Positions 50,866-59,545 of a stretch of DNA of 64,000 bases are shown in pieces. The stretch lies in contig CAJJXG010000001.1 of NCBI GenBank assembly GCA_905197045.1, positions 121,038-185,037 of the forward strand, written 5' to 3'. A model generated the notes under the pieces. The model made no database searches, was not told the DNA's origin, and saw only the letters and a program-made list of their open reading frames with translations. Numbering within the stretch: position 1 is the first letter of the stretch; each line of letters starts with the position of its first letter. The DNA is from an uncultured Caryophanales bacterium. Lineage in GTDB: Bacteria > Bacillota_I > Bacilli_A > RFN20 > CAG-826. A program made the position numbers and the translations under genes.

Positions 50866-53469
50866 ATGGAAAATGAAGAAAAGAAGACAGAAAATGTCGA
50901 ATTAAATAAAGAAAACGAAGAAGAAATAAGAGAAGAAAATGCTGAACTTGAAGCTGGCATTATTCCTTCTTTAACAAACACTGAAATTGTTACCCAAGTT
51001 CAAGATTCTTTCCTTGATTATGCAATGAGTGTTATCGTTTCTCGTGCCCTTCCTGATGTAAGAGATGGTCTTAAACCTGTTCATAGAAGAGTAATTTATG
51101 CAATGTATGATGCAGGTTATGTACCAAGTAAACCTTTTGTTAAATCAGCAAAAATTGTTGGTGAAGTTATGGGTAAATATCACCCACATGGTGACAGTGC
51201 AATTTATCAAACTCTTGTTAGACTTGCTCAACCTTTCTCAATGAGATATTGTCTTGCAACAGGACACGGAAACTTTGGTTCGATGGATGGAGATGAAGCA
51301 GCTGCCCCACGTTACACCGAAGCAAGAATGTCTAAAATTTCTTTAGAACTTGTTAAAGATATTAACTATAATACAGTCGATTTTGTGCCAAATTATGATG
51401 GTAGTTTAGAAGAACCAAGCATTTTACCTGCTCGTTTTCCAAATCTTCTAGTTAATGGAAGTGATGGTATTGCAGTTGGTATGGCAACTAAAATGCCTCC
51501 ACATAATTTAACTGAAGTTTGTGAAGGTATTAAATTTGTTGCTCATAATCCTGATTGTTCTATCGAAGATTTAATGAAAATAATCAAAGCTCCAGATTTC
51601 CCAACTGGTGGCATCATTTATGGACTTGGTGGAGTAAGAGACGCTTATTTAACCGGAAGAGGAACTTTTAGATTAAGAGGTAAAACTGAAATTCACGAAA
51701 ATCCAAACGGAAAATCAAAAATCATTATTACTGAAATTCCTTATCAAGTTAATAAATCTACTTTAGTCGCAAAAATTGGTGAACTTGCTAGAGAAAAGGT
51801 AATTGATGGAATTACTTCAGTCAAAGATTTTTCAAAAACCGATGTTAGAATCGAAATTGAGACAAGAAGAGATGTTGTTCCACAAGTTATCCTCAATCAA
51901 TTATTTAAAAATACTCAACTTGAAATTAGTTATGGAATCATAAATCTTTGTATTTTAAATGGAGTTCCTAGAGTATTAGGCTTAAAAGAATTAATCAATC
52001 AATATATTAATTTCCAAATCGAAATTGTCGAAAGAAGAACTAAATTCTTAAAAGCTAAAGATGAAGCAAGACAACACATCATTGAAGCTTTGATTAAAGT
52101 CCATGATCTTTTAGACGTTAGAAGACCAGGTGGAAAAGAAAGTAGAGATGAATTTATTGATCTTGCAACTTCTTCCCCAAATCAACAAGTTTTAACTCAA
52201 AGACTTATTGAAAGATATGGATTTAGTCAAGTTCAAGCCGAAGCAGTTGTTGCTATGACAATTGGTAGATTAACTGGTCTTGAAACTCAAAAACTTCATG
52301 ATGAATACGATGAACTTGCTAAAAATATCGAAAGATATGTTTATATTCTTGAATCAAGAGAACACATGCTTGAAGTTGTTTTAAGTGAACTTGATGAAAT
52401 TAAAGACAAGTTTGGTGATGAAAGAAGAACACAAGTTTCAACAGCAATTTCTTCAATTGATGATGAAGATTTAATTCCTGAAGAAGATATTGTTATCACT
52501 TTAACAAATAAAGGTTACATTAAGAGAATGTCCACTTCTGAATTTAAACTTCAAAATAGAGGAGGAACTGGTGTTAAAGGAATGAGTGTTTATAACGATG
52601 ATGAAGTTACAACAGTTTTATCATCAAAAACTCATACTGACGTCTTGTTCTTTACAAATTTAGGTAGAGTTTATAGAAAAAGAGGACACGAAATTCCTGA
52701 ATTTAGCAGAACTGGCAAAGGAATACCAGTTCTCAACCTTTTGAATTTAGATAAGGAAGAAAGAGTAGTTGCTTTAATTAGTGCTGATGAATACGAAAAT
52801 CACTATCTTTTCTTTGCAACAGAAAAAGGCGTTGTAAAAAGAACTGATTTAAGTGAATTTAAACGTATTAATTGTAATGGTAAAAACGCAATTTCCTTCA
52901 AAGAAGGCGATAATTTACTCGACGTTAGAGTAACTGATGGAAAAGCAAAAATCCTTCTTGCAAGTAATGATGGTAAACTTTGTATGTTTAACGAAGAAGA
53001 TGTACGTGCAATGGGCAGAAATGCAGCTGGTGTAAGAGGAATGAAACTAAAAGATGAAGATAAACTTATTGGTTTATCAACTGATTTAACAGGTCATCTT
53101 GTCTTTGCGTTAAGCGAAAATGGATTAGGTAAACTTTCTGAACTTGAAGATTATCGATTAACTAATAGAGGCGCAGGAGGAGTTATCACAATCAAGATAA
53201 CTGAAAAAACTGGTAAACTTGTTGGTATGAAAGTTATTAATGGAGATGAAGATTATCTTGTAATGACAAACAATGGACAAGTTATTAGATCACCAATTTC
53301 TCAAGTTAGACTCTGTGGCAGAAATTCTTCAGGCGTTAAAATTATCAATCTTAAAGAAGGTGAAAAAGTTTCTAGTTTCACAATTCTTCCTCATGAAGAA
53401 GTAAGTGAAGAAGTTTCTCAAGAAGAAACTAGCGCTAATGAATCATCTACAGAAAACACACAAGAATAA
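50866..53469 (+). CDS. gyrA: DNA gyrase subunit A
   Basis: DNA-cleaving subunit of gyrase, 867 residues. An acidic N-terminal extension of about 35 residues precedes the breakage-reunion domain, with catalytic tyrosine in AAAPRYTEARMS (about 150). The quinolone-determining region reads HPHGDSAIYQT: Ser111 is present, but the usual acidic residue is Gln115. The C-terminal six-bladed domain has a GyrA box-like QNRGGTG (about 561-567), in which Thr replaces the last basic residue. The tail is acidic. It follows gyrB by 19 bases. Confidence 0.95.
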   Translation: MENEEKKTENVELNKENEEEIREENAELEAGIIPSLTNTEIVTQVQDSFLDYAMSVIVSRALPDVRDGLKPVHRRVIYAMYDAGYVPSKPFVKSAKIVGEVMGKYHPHGDSAIYQTLVRLAQPFSMRYCLATGHGNFGSMDGDEAAAPRYTEARMSKISLELVKDINYNTVDFVPNYDGSLEEPSILPARFPNLLVNGSDGIAVGMATKMPPHNLTEVCEGIKFVAHNPDCSIEDLMKIIKAPDFPTGGIIYGLGGVRDAYLTGRGTFRLRGKTEIHENPNGKSKIIITEIPYQVNKSTLVAKIGELAREKVIDGITSVKDFSKTDVRIEIETRRDVVPQVILNQLFKNTQLEISYGIINLCILNGVPRVLGLKELINQYINFQIEIVERRTKFLKAKDEARQHIIEALIKVHDLLDVRRPGGKESRDEFIDLATSSPNQQVLTQRLIERYGFSQVQAEAVVAMTIGRLTGLETQKLHDEYDELAKNIERYVYILESREHMLEVVLSELDEIKDKFGDERRTQVSTAISSIDDEDLIPEEDIVITLTNKGYIKRMSTSEFKLQNRGGTGVKGMSVYNDDEVTTVLSSKTHTDVLFFTNLGRVYRKRGHEIPEFSRTGKGIPVLNLLNLDKEERVVALISADEYENHYLFFATEKGVVKRTDLSEFKRINCNGKNAISFKEGDNLLDVRVTDGKAKILLASNDGKLCMFNEEDVRAMGRNAAGVRGMKLKDEDKLIGLSTDLTGHLVFALSENGLGKLSELEDYRLTNRGAGGVITIKITEKTGKLVGMKVINGDEDYLVMTNNGQVIRSPISQVRLCGRNSSGVKIINLKEGEKVSSFTILPHEEVSEEVSQEETSANESSTENTQE

Positions 53470-53494
53470 GATTGATATTTAATTATTTTTACAA

Positions 53495-53507
53495 AAAACC
53501 ATGCAAA
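53495..53507 (+). repeat. Dispersed motif AAAACCnnGCAAA, copy 5, spanning a start codon
   Basis: Reads AAAACCATGCAAA; its ATG is the start codon of the next gene. ACTCAGATATTTT follows. Confidence 0.45.
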
Positions 53508-54535
53508 ACTCAGATATTTTAAATATTTATTTCTACGATAGCATTAAAAATGATCTCGATAATTTTGAATCGAGTTGCTTAAGAAAAAACTTAAAAGCAT
53601 CTTTAGAATTGAATGATTATCGATATTTAACAAATGCAATCGATGAAAGAATTGAGGCTGTTTGTTATTTAAATTTTAATGATGTAAATAGATTTAATTA
53701 TTTTAAAGGGAAAGATTTTAAAAAAATCACTTTTGCCTTTTATTCTGAGTTTGAAAATGATTTTAAGATTTTAAGTATTAATAAAGATAAAAGCAAAAAT
53801 ACCCTTTATCAATTTAAAGAGAGCTACGTTAAAACTCTATCGGAGTTTGATTTGATTTTCACTCCTTCTCAAGAAGCTAAAAAATTACTTCTCGACAATG
53901 GAGTAAAAACGAATATTGAAGTACTTTTACCACCGATTAAAAGAACAAAATTTGAATTAAAAGACAGCGACGTTTCTAAACTTGTTTATATTTATTTTCA
54001 TATAGAAGAAAATAGTAAATACGTATATACCATTTTAGACTCAAAAGATGAAAAAGCAGCTGAGCGCATAGTAGAGTTAGCTAGAATTTTTAATAATATA
54101 AAGTTCATTGTTATAATTCCGGGTTATCATAAAAAAGAAGCTAAACCAGTAAATAAATATTTCAAAAGATGTTCGCAAAATCTATTTGTTTGTCCTATTT
54201 TAAGTGAAGATATTTATGATTCGCTTGTTTATAACGCTAGCGCTTTTATTTTATTAAATTCTTTATATACAGGAAGTTTCGAGCTTTTAGAGGCTTATAC
54301 ATGTCTTGTTCCAACGCTTGCTTTATCATCTAGTGCGTTTAAAGATATACTAATTGATAAAGAAAATTCATGCGTTTATAATGATTTCGACACTTTTATA
54401 AACGGATTTAATGAGTTTTTGGTAGATAAATTGCCTAATTTAAAAACAAATCAAAGATCATTTATGAAAGCTAATGATATAAAGCAAGTTGGTAGAAAAT
54501 TTATTAATTATTATAAGAAATATTTTGGAGATTAG
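53501..54535 (+). CDS. Putative GT-B-type glycosyltransferase
   Basis: A 344-residue soluble protein. The C-terminal half resembles family 4 glycosyltransferases: IKFIVIIPGYHKKEA (about 200), LSEDIYDSLVYNASAFILLN (about 232-251) and TGSFELLEAYTCLVPTLAL (about 255-273), the last matching the E-x7-E donor-binding region in form. FTPSQEAKKLLLDNGV (about 122-137) is also typical. The N-terminal acceptor half is divergent. Substrates are unknown; a membrane glycolipid sugar is possible. It has no ribosome site, and its ATG lies within a copy of the dispersed motif. It sits between gyrA and serS, with serS starting 2 bases later. Confidence 0.6.
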   Translation: MQNSDILNIYFYDSIKNDLDNFESSCLRKNLKASLELNDYRYLTNAIDERIEAVCYLNFNDVNRFNYFKGKDFKKITFAFYSEFENDFKILSINKDKSKNTLYQFKESYVKTLSEFDLIFTPSQEAKKLLLDNGVKTNIEVLLPPIKRTKFELKDSDVSKLVYIYFHIEENSKYVYTILDSKDEKAAERIVELARIFNNIKFIVIIPGYHKKEAKPVNKYFKRCSQNLFVCPILSEDIYDSLVYNASAFILLNSLYTGSFELLEAYTCLVPTLALSSSAFKDILIDKENSCVYNDFDTFINGFNEFLVDKLPNLKTNQRSFMKANDIKQVGRKFINYYKKYFGD

Positions 54536-54537
54536 TT

Positions 54538-55818
54538 ATGATAGATATTAATTACATTATTGAAAATAAAGAGCACGTCAAAGAGCTTTTAAAAAGAAAA
54601 CTTTATGAGGCTGATATCGATGGGCTTGTAAATAACGTTGAAGAAAAAAGAAAACTTCAAAAAAAGAGTGAAGATAATAAAGCTGAACAAAATAAGTTAT
54701 CTAAATCAGTTCCACAAGTTAAAAAAGAAGGCGGCGATGTAAATGCAATATTTGCTAAAGTTAAATCTTTAGCTGCCGAAAATAAAGAAAACGAAGAAAA
54801 GTTAAAAGAACTTGAAAATAAAATTAACGAAACACTTTTTGCTCTTCCTAATTTACCAGATGAAGATTTACTTGAAGGCGGAAAAGAAAATAACAAACCA
54901 ATTTATTATTATAAAGATAAACCAGAATTTTCATTTAAGATTAAAAATCATGTTGAACTTGCTGAATCTCTTGGCTTAATTGACTATGACCGCGCTGCAA
55001 AAGTAAGCGGACATGGAACATGGTTTTACACTAATTTAGGTGCTAGTTTAGAGTGGGCTCTTTTAAATTTCTTTATTAACGAACATATTAATGATGGGTT
55101 TGAGTTTATGCTCCCACCTCATATTTTAAATTATGAAAGCGGCTTTACAGCAGGCCAATTCCCAAAATTTGAAGGCGATGTTTTTGAACTTAAAGGAATG
55201 GAACCAGCAAAATTCTTACTTCCAACTGCTGAAACAGCTTTAGTTAATTTTTATAGAAATGAAATATTAGATGGTAAAGAACTCCCTAAAAAATTCTTTG
55301 CCTATTCACCATGTTATCGTAAAGAAGCTGGATCATATCGTACTGAAGAAAGAGGAATGATTAGAGGCTATCAATTTAATAAGGTCGAAATGTTTGAATA
55401 TACAAAAGAAAACGAAAGTGATGCTGCTTTTGAAGAATTATTAAAGAAAGCAAAATCACTTGTAGAAAAACTTGGATTACATTACCGTGTTTCTAAATTA
55501 GCCGCTGCAGATTGTTCTCATTCAATGGCTAGAACTTATGATATTGAAGTTTATCTTCCATCCATTGGAATTTATAAAGAAGTTTCTTCTGTATCAAATG
55601 CAAGAAGTTATCAAGCTAGAAGAGGTATGATGAGATATAGAGGAGAAGACGGCAAACTTCACTACATGCACACACTAAACGGAAGTGGTCTTGCAACATC
55701 TCGTGTCTTCCCAGCAATTCTTGAACAATATCAACAAGAAGACGGATCAGTTATAATTCCAGAAGTATTAAGACCATATATGGGTGGAATTTCTGTAATT
55801 AAACCTATCAAAAAATAA
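54538..55818 (+). CDS. serS: Seryl-tRNA synthetase
   Basis: Charges tRNA-Ser and tRNA-Sec types. The 426-residue protein has the long N-terminal coiled-coil arm (about 30-105) and the class II core with SPCYRKEAGSYRTEERGMIRG (about 259-279; motif 2) and NGSGLATSRVFPAILE (about 379-394; motif 3). A ribosome site GGAG precedes the ATG. No T-box leader is present. SRP RNA and tadA follow, as in Bacillus. Confidence 0.96.
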   Translation: MIDINYIIENKEHVKELLKRKLYEADIDGLVNNVEEKRKLQKKSEDNKAEQNKLSKSVPQVKKEGGDVNAIFAKVKSLAAENKENEEKLKELENKINETLFALPNLPDEDLLEGGKENNKPIYYYKDKPEFSFKIKNHVELAESLGLIDYDRAAKVSGHGTWFYTNLGASLEWALLNFFINEHINDGFEFMLPPHILNYESGFTAGQFPKFEGDVFELKGMEPAKFLLPTAETALVNFYRNEILDGKELPKKFFAYSPCYRKEAGSYRTEERGMIRGYQFNKVEMFEYTKENESDAAFEELLKKAKSLVEKLGLHYRVSKLAAADCSHSMARTYDIEVYLPSIGIYKEVSSVSNARSYQARRGMMRYRGEDGKLHYMHTLNGSGLATSRVFPAILEQYQQEDGSVIIPEVLRPYMGGISVIKPIKK

Positions 55819-55828
55819 AAATTTCAAT

Positions 55829-55834
55829 TATAAT
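55829..55834 (+). promoter_or_regulatory. SRP RNA -10 box
   Basis: TATAAT ending seven bases before the RNA start at about 55841. The -35 is poor (TATCAA). Confidence 0.5.
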
Positions 55835-55840
55835 TATTAA

Positions 55841-55920
55841 GCCGTTACGAGCAATCTTCTCGAACCAGGTCAGGATAGAAATATAGCAGCCTTAAGACTA
55901 TTGATTGTCTGTGTAACGGT
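55841..55920 (+). ncRNA. ffs: Signal recognition particle RNA, small 4.5S type
   Basis: RNA core of the particle that targets membrane proteins. The closing stem is CCGTTAC (55842-55848) with GTAACGG (55913-55919). The conserved tip reads CGAACCAGGTCAGG, a GAAA loop, then AGCAGCC, which is the Ffh-binding helix. At about 80 nt it is the short form without the Alu domain of Bacillus scRNA. A TTTTATTTT run follows. Confidence 0.9.
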
Positions 55921-55958
55921 TTTATTTTGCTTTAATTACGATAAAATTAAATATAGAT

Positions 55959-56417
55959 ATGAATAAGGAAGAGATTAAATATTTAAAACTTGCTTATAAA
56001 GAAGCCTTGAAAGCTTATTTTCATAATGAGATACCAGTTGGAGCAGTGCTTATTGATAATGACACTAAAGAAGTGATTGCAAAAAGTTATAATAAAAAAG
56101 AAAAAAATAATGATGCGACAAGTCATGCTGAAATTAACGTTATTAGAAAAGCTTCAAAAATAAGAAAAAATTGGAGACTTGAAAACACAACTTTATATGT
56201 CACACTTGAACCATGTCCGATGTGTATGAGTGCAATTTTACAAGCTCGTATTTCATCTTTAGTTTATATACTTGATGAAAAGACGATGGGGGCTTGTGGA
56301 TCAAAGCTAGATTTAACAAAAGAAATACCTTCCAAAACCACAATTTTTAAAGTTGAGGATATTTTTAATTACAAAAACTTAATCGAAAAATTTTTCAAAG
56401 AGAAAAGAAACAAATAA
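55959..56417 (+). CDS. tadA: tRNA-specific adenosine deaminase
   Basis: Deaminates A34 of tRNA-Arg(ACG) to inosine. The 152-residue protein has the zinc and catalytic motifs HAEINVI (about 66-72; His and the proton-shuttling Glu) and LEPCPMCMSAI (about 86-96). The ATG lacks a ribosome site; TAAAAT lies 11 bases upstream, so the leader may be very short. The serS-ffs-tadA neighbourhood matches Bacillus. Confidence 0.94.
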   Translation: MNKEEIKYLKLAYKEALKAYFHNEIPVGAVLIDNDTKEVIAKSYNKKEKNNDATSHAEINVIRKASKIRKNWRLENTTLYVTLEPCPMCMSAILQARISSLVYILDEKTMGACGSKLDLTKEIPSKTTIFKVEDIFNYKNLIEKFFKEKRNK

Positions 56418-56456
56418 ATTTAGAAAATATTATTTGAAAGCACCATATAATCATAT

Positions 56457-56469
56457 AAAACCACGCAAA
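56457..56469 (+). repeat. Dispersed motif AAAACCnnGCAAA, copy 6
   Basis: Reads AAAACCACGCAAA; its 3' end merges with the left arm of the tadA terminator, as copy 1 does with the tmRNA terminator. Confidence 0.45.
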
Positions 56470-56504
56470 TCTAAAGTATTTTAAAAAAATATTTTAGATT
56501 TTTT
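56468..56504 (+). terminator. tadA terminator
   Basis: Arms AATCTAAA (56468-56475) and TTTAGATT (56493-56500) followed by TTTT, with TTGAC-T6-GTCAA just beyond. Confidence 0.65.
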
Positions 56505-56538
56505 GACTTTTTTGTCAAACAAAAAAACAAGAGAATTT

Positions 56539-56560
56539 GTATTAATTAATACTAGGAGGA
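56539..56560 (+). other. Palindrome followed by an orphan ribosome site
   Basis: Perfect palindrome GTATTAATTAATAC (56539-56552) is followed by AGGAGG at about 56555-56560, but no sensible reading frame starts at the right distance. It may be a decayed gene start or part of the transporter leader. Confidence 0.3.
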
Positions 56561-56594
56561 AAAAGAAATTTGTTTTGAGTAATTTTCACTAAAA

Positions 56595-56675
56595 ATGAAA
56601 ATGTTTCTGAAAATAAATGGAGACAACAAAAAAGTTGTTATAATTTCTCCTAAAAATCGAATTTTTACATTGTAA
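56595..56675 (+). CDS. Possible 26-codon leader ORF
   Basis: The frame MKMFLKINGDNKKVVIISPK continues six more residues to TAA at 56675. There is no ribosome site and the frame ends inside the palindrome at 56659-56681. It may be chance; noted because the 322-base gap otherwise has no gene. Confidence 0.15.
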   Translation: MKMFLKINGDNKKVVIISPKNRIFTL

Positions 56676-56681
56676 AAATTC
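56636..56681 (+). promoter_or_regulatory. Extended -10 promoter and downstream palindromic operator
   Basis: TGTTATAAT gives an extended -10 (hexamer 56639-56644). Fifteen bases on is a perfect palindrome with arms GAATTTTTAC (56659-56668) and GTAAAAATTC (56672-56681). Upstream, CAAC-A6-GTTG forms a small hairpin. The operator-like site would lie just past the transcription start of the transporter operon, well placed for the TetR-type regulator encoded at 62010. Confidence 0.45.
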
Positions 56682-56739
56682 TTTAAATCTGACGTATGTT
56701 GTAATAAAATTTTTTTGTGGGTTTTGAGGGTGAGCTTGG

Positions 56740-59544
56740 ATGCTTGAATTAAGAGATATTATAAAAGATTATTATGTTGATAAAGAGCCTTTTAGGGCTT
56801 TAAAAGGGATAAATTTATATTTTCCAAAACAACAGTTTTGTTCTATTTTAGGGCCTTCTGGATGTGGAAAAACTACCACTTTAAACATAATCGGAGGACT
56901 TGACCACTATACAAGCGGCGATCTTTTAATTGAAGGACAATCCACAAAAGAATATGGCGATAAAGAATGGGATAATTATCGTAACAAACGAATTGGCTTT
57001 GTTTTTCAATCTTATAACCTTATTCCTCAATTAAATATCGTAGAAAACGTTGCAATGTCGTTAACCTTAAATGGCATTTCACGTCGAGAGAAGATTGAAA
57101 GAGCAAAAAAAGCGTTAACTATCGTTGGATTAGATAAAGCATTTAATAAAAAGCCTAACCAATTAAGTGGCGGACAAATGCAAAGAGTTGCTATAGCTAG
57201 AGCTATAATTAATGATCCAGAGATAATTTTGGCTGATGAGCCAACTGGAGCACTAGACTCCACAACTTCTTTACAAGTTATGGAGATTTTAAAAGAAATC
57301 TCTAAAGAACGTCTTGTTATTATGGTTACTCATAATCAAGATTTAGCTTATCAATATTCAGATAGAATTATTAAATTTAAAGATGGTGAAGTTGAATCAG
57401 ACACGTGGGATGCTGAAACAATTAAAAAAGCAAAAGAAAGTGAAGATTTAATTATTCAGAAAAAGAAAGAGGAAGAGGTTAAAGAACTTCAAATAATTGA
57501 TGAAAGCGATAAGAAAAATAAAAAGAAAAAACGCAAAGAAAAGCTTAGTTCTATGAGCTTTTTCACGGCTTTAAACCTTTCTTTTAGAAATTTATTAACT
57601 AAAAAAGGCCGCACAATAATGACTAGTATTGCTGGTTCTTTTGGTATTATTGGTGTTGCTTTAGTTCTTGCGGTAAATAATGGATTTTCTCTTTGGATTG
57701 ATCAAATGGAAGAAGAAACGGCTTCACAAATGCCTTTAACCGTTTCTTCTTATAGCGTTTCTTATGAAGTTAATGAAGATCATGATAAAAACCCTCAATA
57801 TTCAGATGAAGAGCTAGTATATCCTTATATTAGTGAAATGGGTAAGCAGACTATTACTTATAATAACATCACTCAAAAATACATTAACTATCTTGATCAT
57901 TTAAAAGAATCTACAAATTTAATTAACGATTATGTTATTAATTATGGCGATGAATATGCTTTTAATTTAACAACTACTGATCCAGTTACAAATAAGGCTT
58001 ATGTTGTAGAAAACGGTACTTTTACTTCGATAAGTAATGTTCTTTATTCAATAACTGGATTGCCAACAAATTATTTTCATGTTCTTTTTGGGCAAGAAGA
58101 GTATATAACTCAATCTTATGATGTAATTGCTGGAGAATATCCTGATTCTAGTGATATGAGTCAAATGGCTTTAGTTGTTGATTCAAGAAATCAAATACCG
58201 CTTGCGGCGCTTAAAGAATTAGGCTTTTATCAAAATATTGATACAGTGGATGAAGAATATGCTGAAGAACATCCTGTTACCTTCGATGAGATTTTAAATA
58301 AAAAGTACAAGGTGTTTACAAACACAGATTTTTATAGCGAGAGCACGACAACTTCAATTAATGGAGAAACAATTTATTATTATGAAAATAATGATTTAGA
58401 AGGTACGTATAAGGACTCTTCAAAAGGAATTGAAGTTACTATTTCAGGAATTTTAAGGCCAAAGAAAGAAAGCACAATGACATCAATGGCGGCTGGCTTA
58501 GCTTATCAAAATTCACTTCAAGAATATTTGATTTCTGAAAATCAAAAGGCAAACATTTATTCTAATATTAAAGACAACATCGCTTGGAAAGAAGGGGCTA
58601 ATGTTACTGACTTTGTTCGAGATTTAACAGCTTTAATGAGTGGCAACACGTCAACATTAAGCGCTGCAACTATCAACAACATATTTAGTGATTATTTTGA
58701 TTTTTATTCGATTTTTACAGGGTTATCAGTTGATAATGCAGGAGAAGCTTATACTGTCGAAGACTATTTATCGTGGGCAAATTCAATAGGTGCTGACTTA
58801 GTTTCTTCTGAAATGAAAGCGAATGGAATAGAATTAATTAGTGAATATATTCAAAACATAATTTCATATATAGCGACAGAACAATATGAAAGAGCCTATC
58901 CATTAGTTGTTTCTCTTTTAGCTTATATTAATTCTTATTCTGATATTCAAAGCGTGATTATTTTCCCAACAAGTTTATCTAATAAAACTTTGCTTATGGA
59001 GCAACTCGACGCTTTTAATGAAATTGATACAACTGGTCAAGATCCTTACCACGCTTCAAATGTAGGAGAACAAGTTCACTACACTGATATGGTTGGAACA
59101 CTTACTGGCTCATTGAATCAACTTATTGATATTTTGTCTGTTGTTTTAATTGTTTTTGCTTCTATTTCTTTGGTTGTAAGTTGTGTTATGACTGGAATCA
59201 TAACTTATGTTAGCGTCATAGAAAGAACTAAAGAAATTGGTATCTTAAGAGCTTTAGGTGCCAGAAAGAAAGATGTTGGTCGACTTTTTGAAGCCGAATG
59301 TGTCGTTATTGGATTTATTAGTGGAGGCTTTGGCTGTTTAATAGCTTATGTAATCTGCTTCCCAATCAACGCTATCCTTAATGCGATTTATCCAGATTAT
59401 GGAATTGGAAATATTGCATCTTTATCATGGAGTTCTGTAATTGTTTTGATAGCAATATCGATTTTACTTACATTTATTAGCAGTCTTTTACCTGCAAGAG
59501 CGGCAGCTAAAAAGGATCCTGTTACAGCATTAAGGAGCGAATAA
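56740..59544 (+). CDS. MacB-like ABC transporter (ATPase fused to FtsX-type permease)
   Basis: A 934-residue fusion. Residues 1-225 are the ATPase: Walker A GPSGCGKTT (38-46), signature LSGGQ (142-146), Walker B IILADEPTGALD (about 162-173). A charged linker (about 230-275) leads to the permease: one helix (about 295-318), a large outside domain (about 320-780), then three C-terminal helices, with VIERTKEIGILRALGARKKDV (about 827-847) as the FtsX/MacB signature. Such proteins act as mechanotransmitters that expel peptides or lipoproteins or shed antibiotics; the substrate is unknown. Unlike MacB, the outer domain shows no MacA partner nearby. The P-type ATPase gene starts 2 bases after the stop. 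Confidence 0.9.
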   Translation: MLELRDIIKDYYVDKEPFRALKGINLYFPKQQFCSILGPSGCGKTTTLNIIGGLDHYTSGDLLIEGQSTKEYGDKEWDNYRNKRIGFVFQSYNLIPQLNIVENVAMSLTLNGISRREKIERAKKALTIVGLDKAFNKKPNQLSGGQMQRVAIARAIINDPEIILADEPTGALDSTTSLQVMEILKEISKERLVIMVTHNQDLAYQYSDRIIKFKDGEVESDTWDAETIKKAKESEDLIIQKKKEEEVKELQIIDESDKKNKKKKRKEKLSSMSFFTALNLSFRNLLTKKGRTIMTSIAGSFGIIGVALVLAVNNGFSLWIDQMEEETASQMPLTVSSYSVSYEVNEDHDKNPQYSDEELVYPYISEMGKQTITYNNITQKYINYLDHLKESTNLINDYVINYGDEYAFNLTTTDPVTNKAYVVENGTFTSISNVLYSITGLPTNYFHVLFGQEEYITQSYDVIAGEYPDSSDMSQMALVVDSRNQIPLAALKELGFYQNIDTVDEEYAEEHPVTFDEILNKKYKVFTNTDFYSESTTTSINGETIYYYENNDLEGTYKDSSKGIEVTISGILRPKKESTMTSMAAGLAYQNSLQEYLISENQKANIYSNIKDNIAWKEGANVTDFVRDLTALMSGNTSTLSAATINNIFSDYFDFYSIFTGLSVDNAGEAYTVEDYLSWANSIGADLVSSEMKANGIELISEYIQNIISYIATEQYERAYPLVVSLLAYINSYSDIQSVIIFPTSLSNKTLLMEQLDAFNEIDTTGQDPYHASNVGEQVHYTDMVGTLTGSLNQLIDILSVVLIVFASISLVVSCVMTGIITYVSVIERTKEIGILRALGARKKDVGRLFEAECVVIGFISGGFGCLIAYVICFPINAILNAIYPDYGIGNIASLSWSSVIVLIAISILLTFISSLLPARAAAKKDPVTALRSE

Positions 59545-59545
59545 A

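Noticed and set aside
50866..53469. ParC rather than GyrA
   Set aside because: Origin context next to gyrB, plus GHGNFGS-MDGD and RYTEARMS, favour GyrA.
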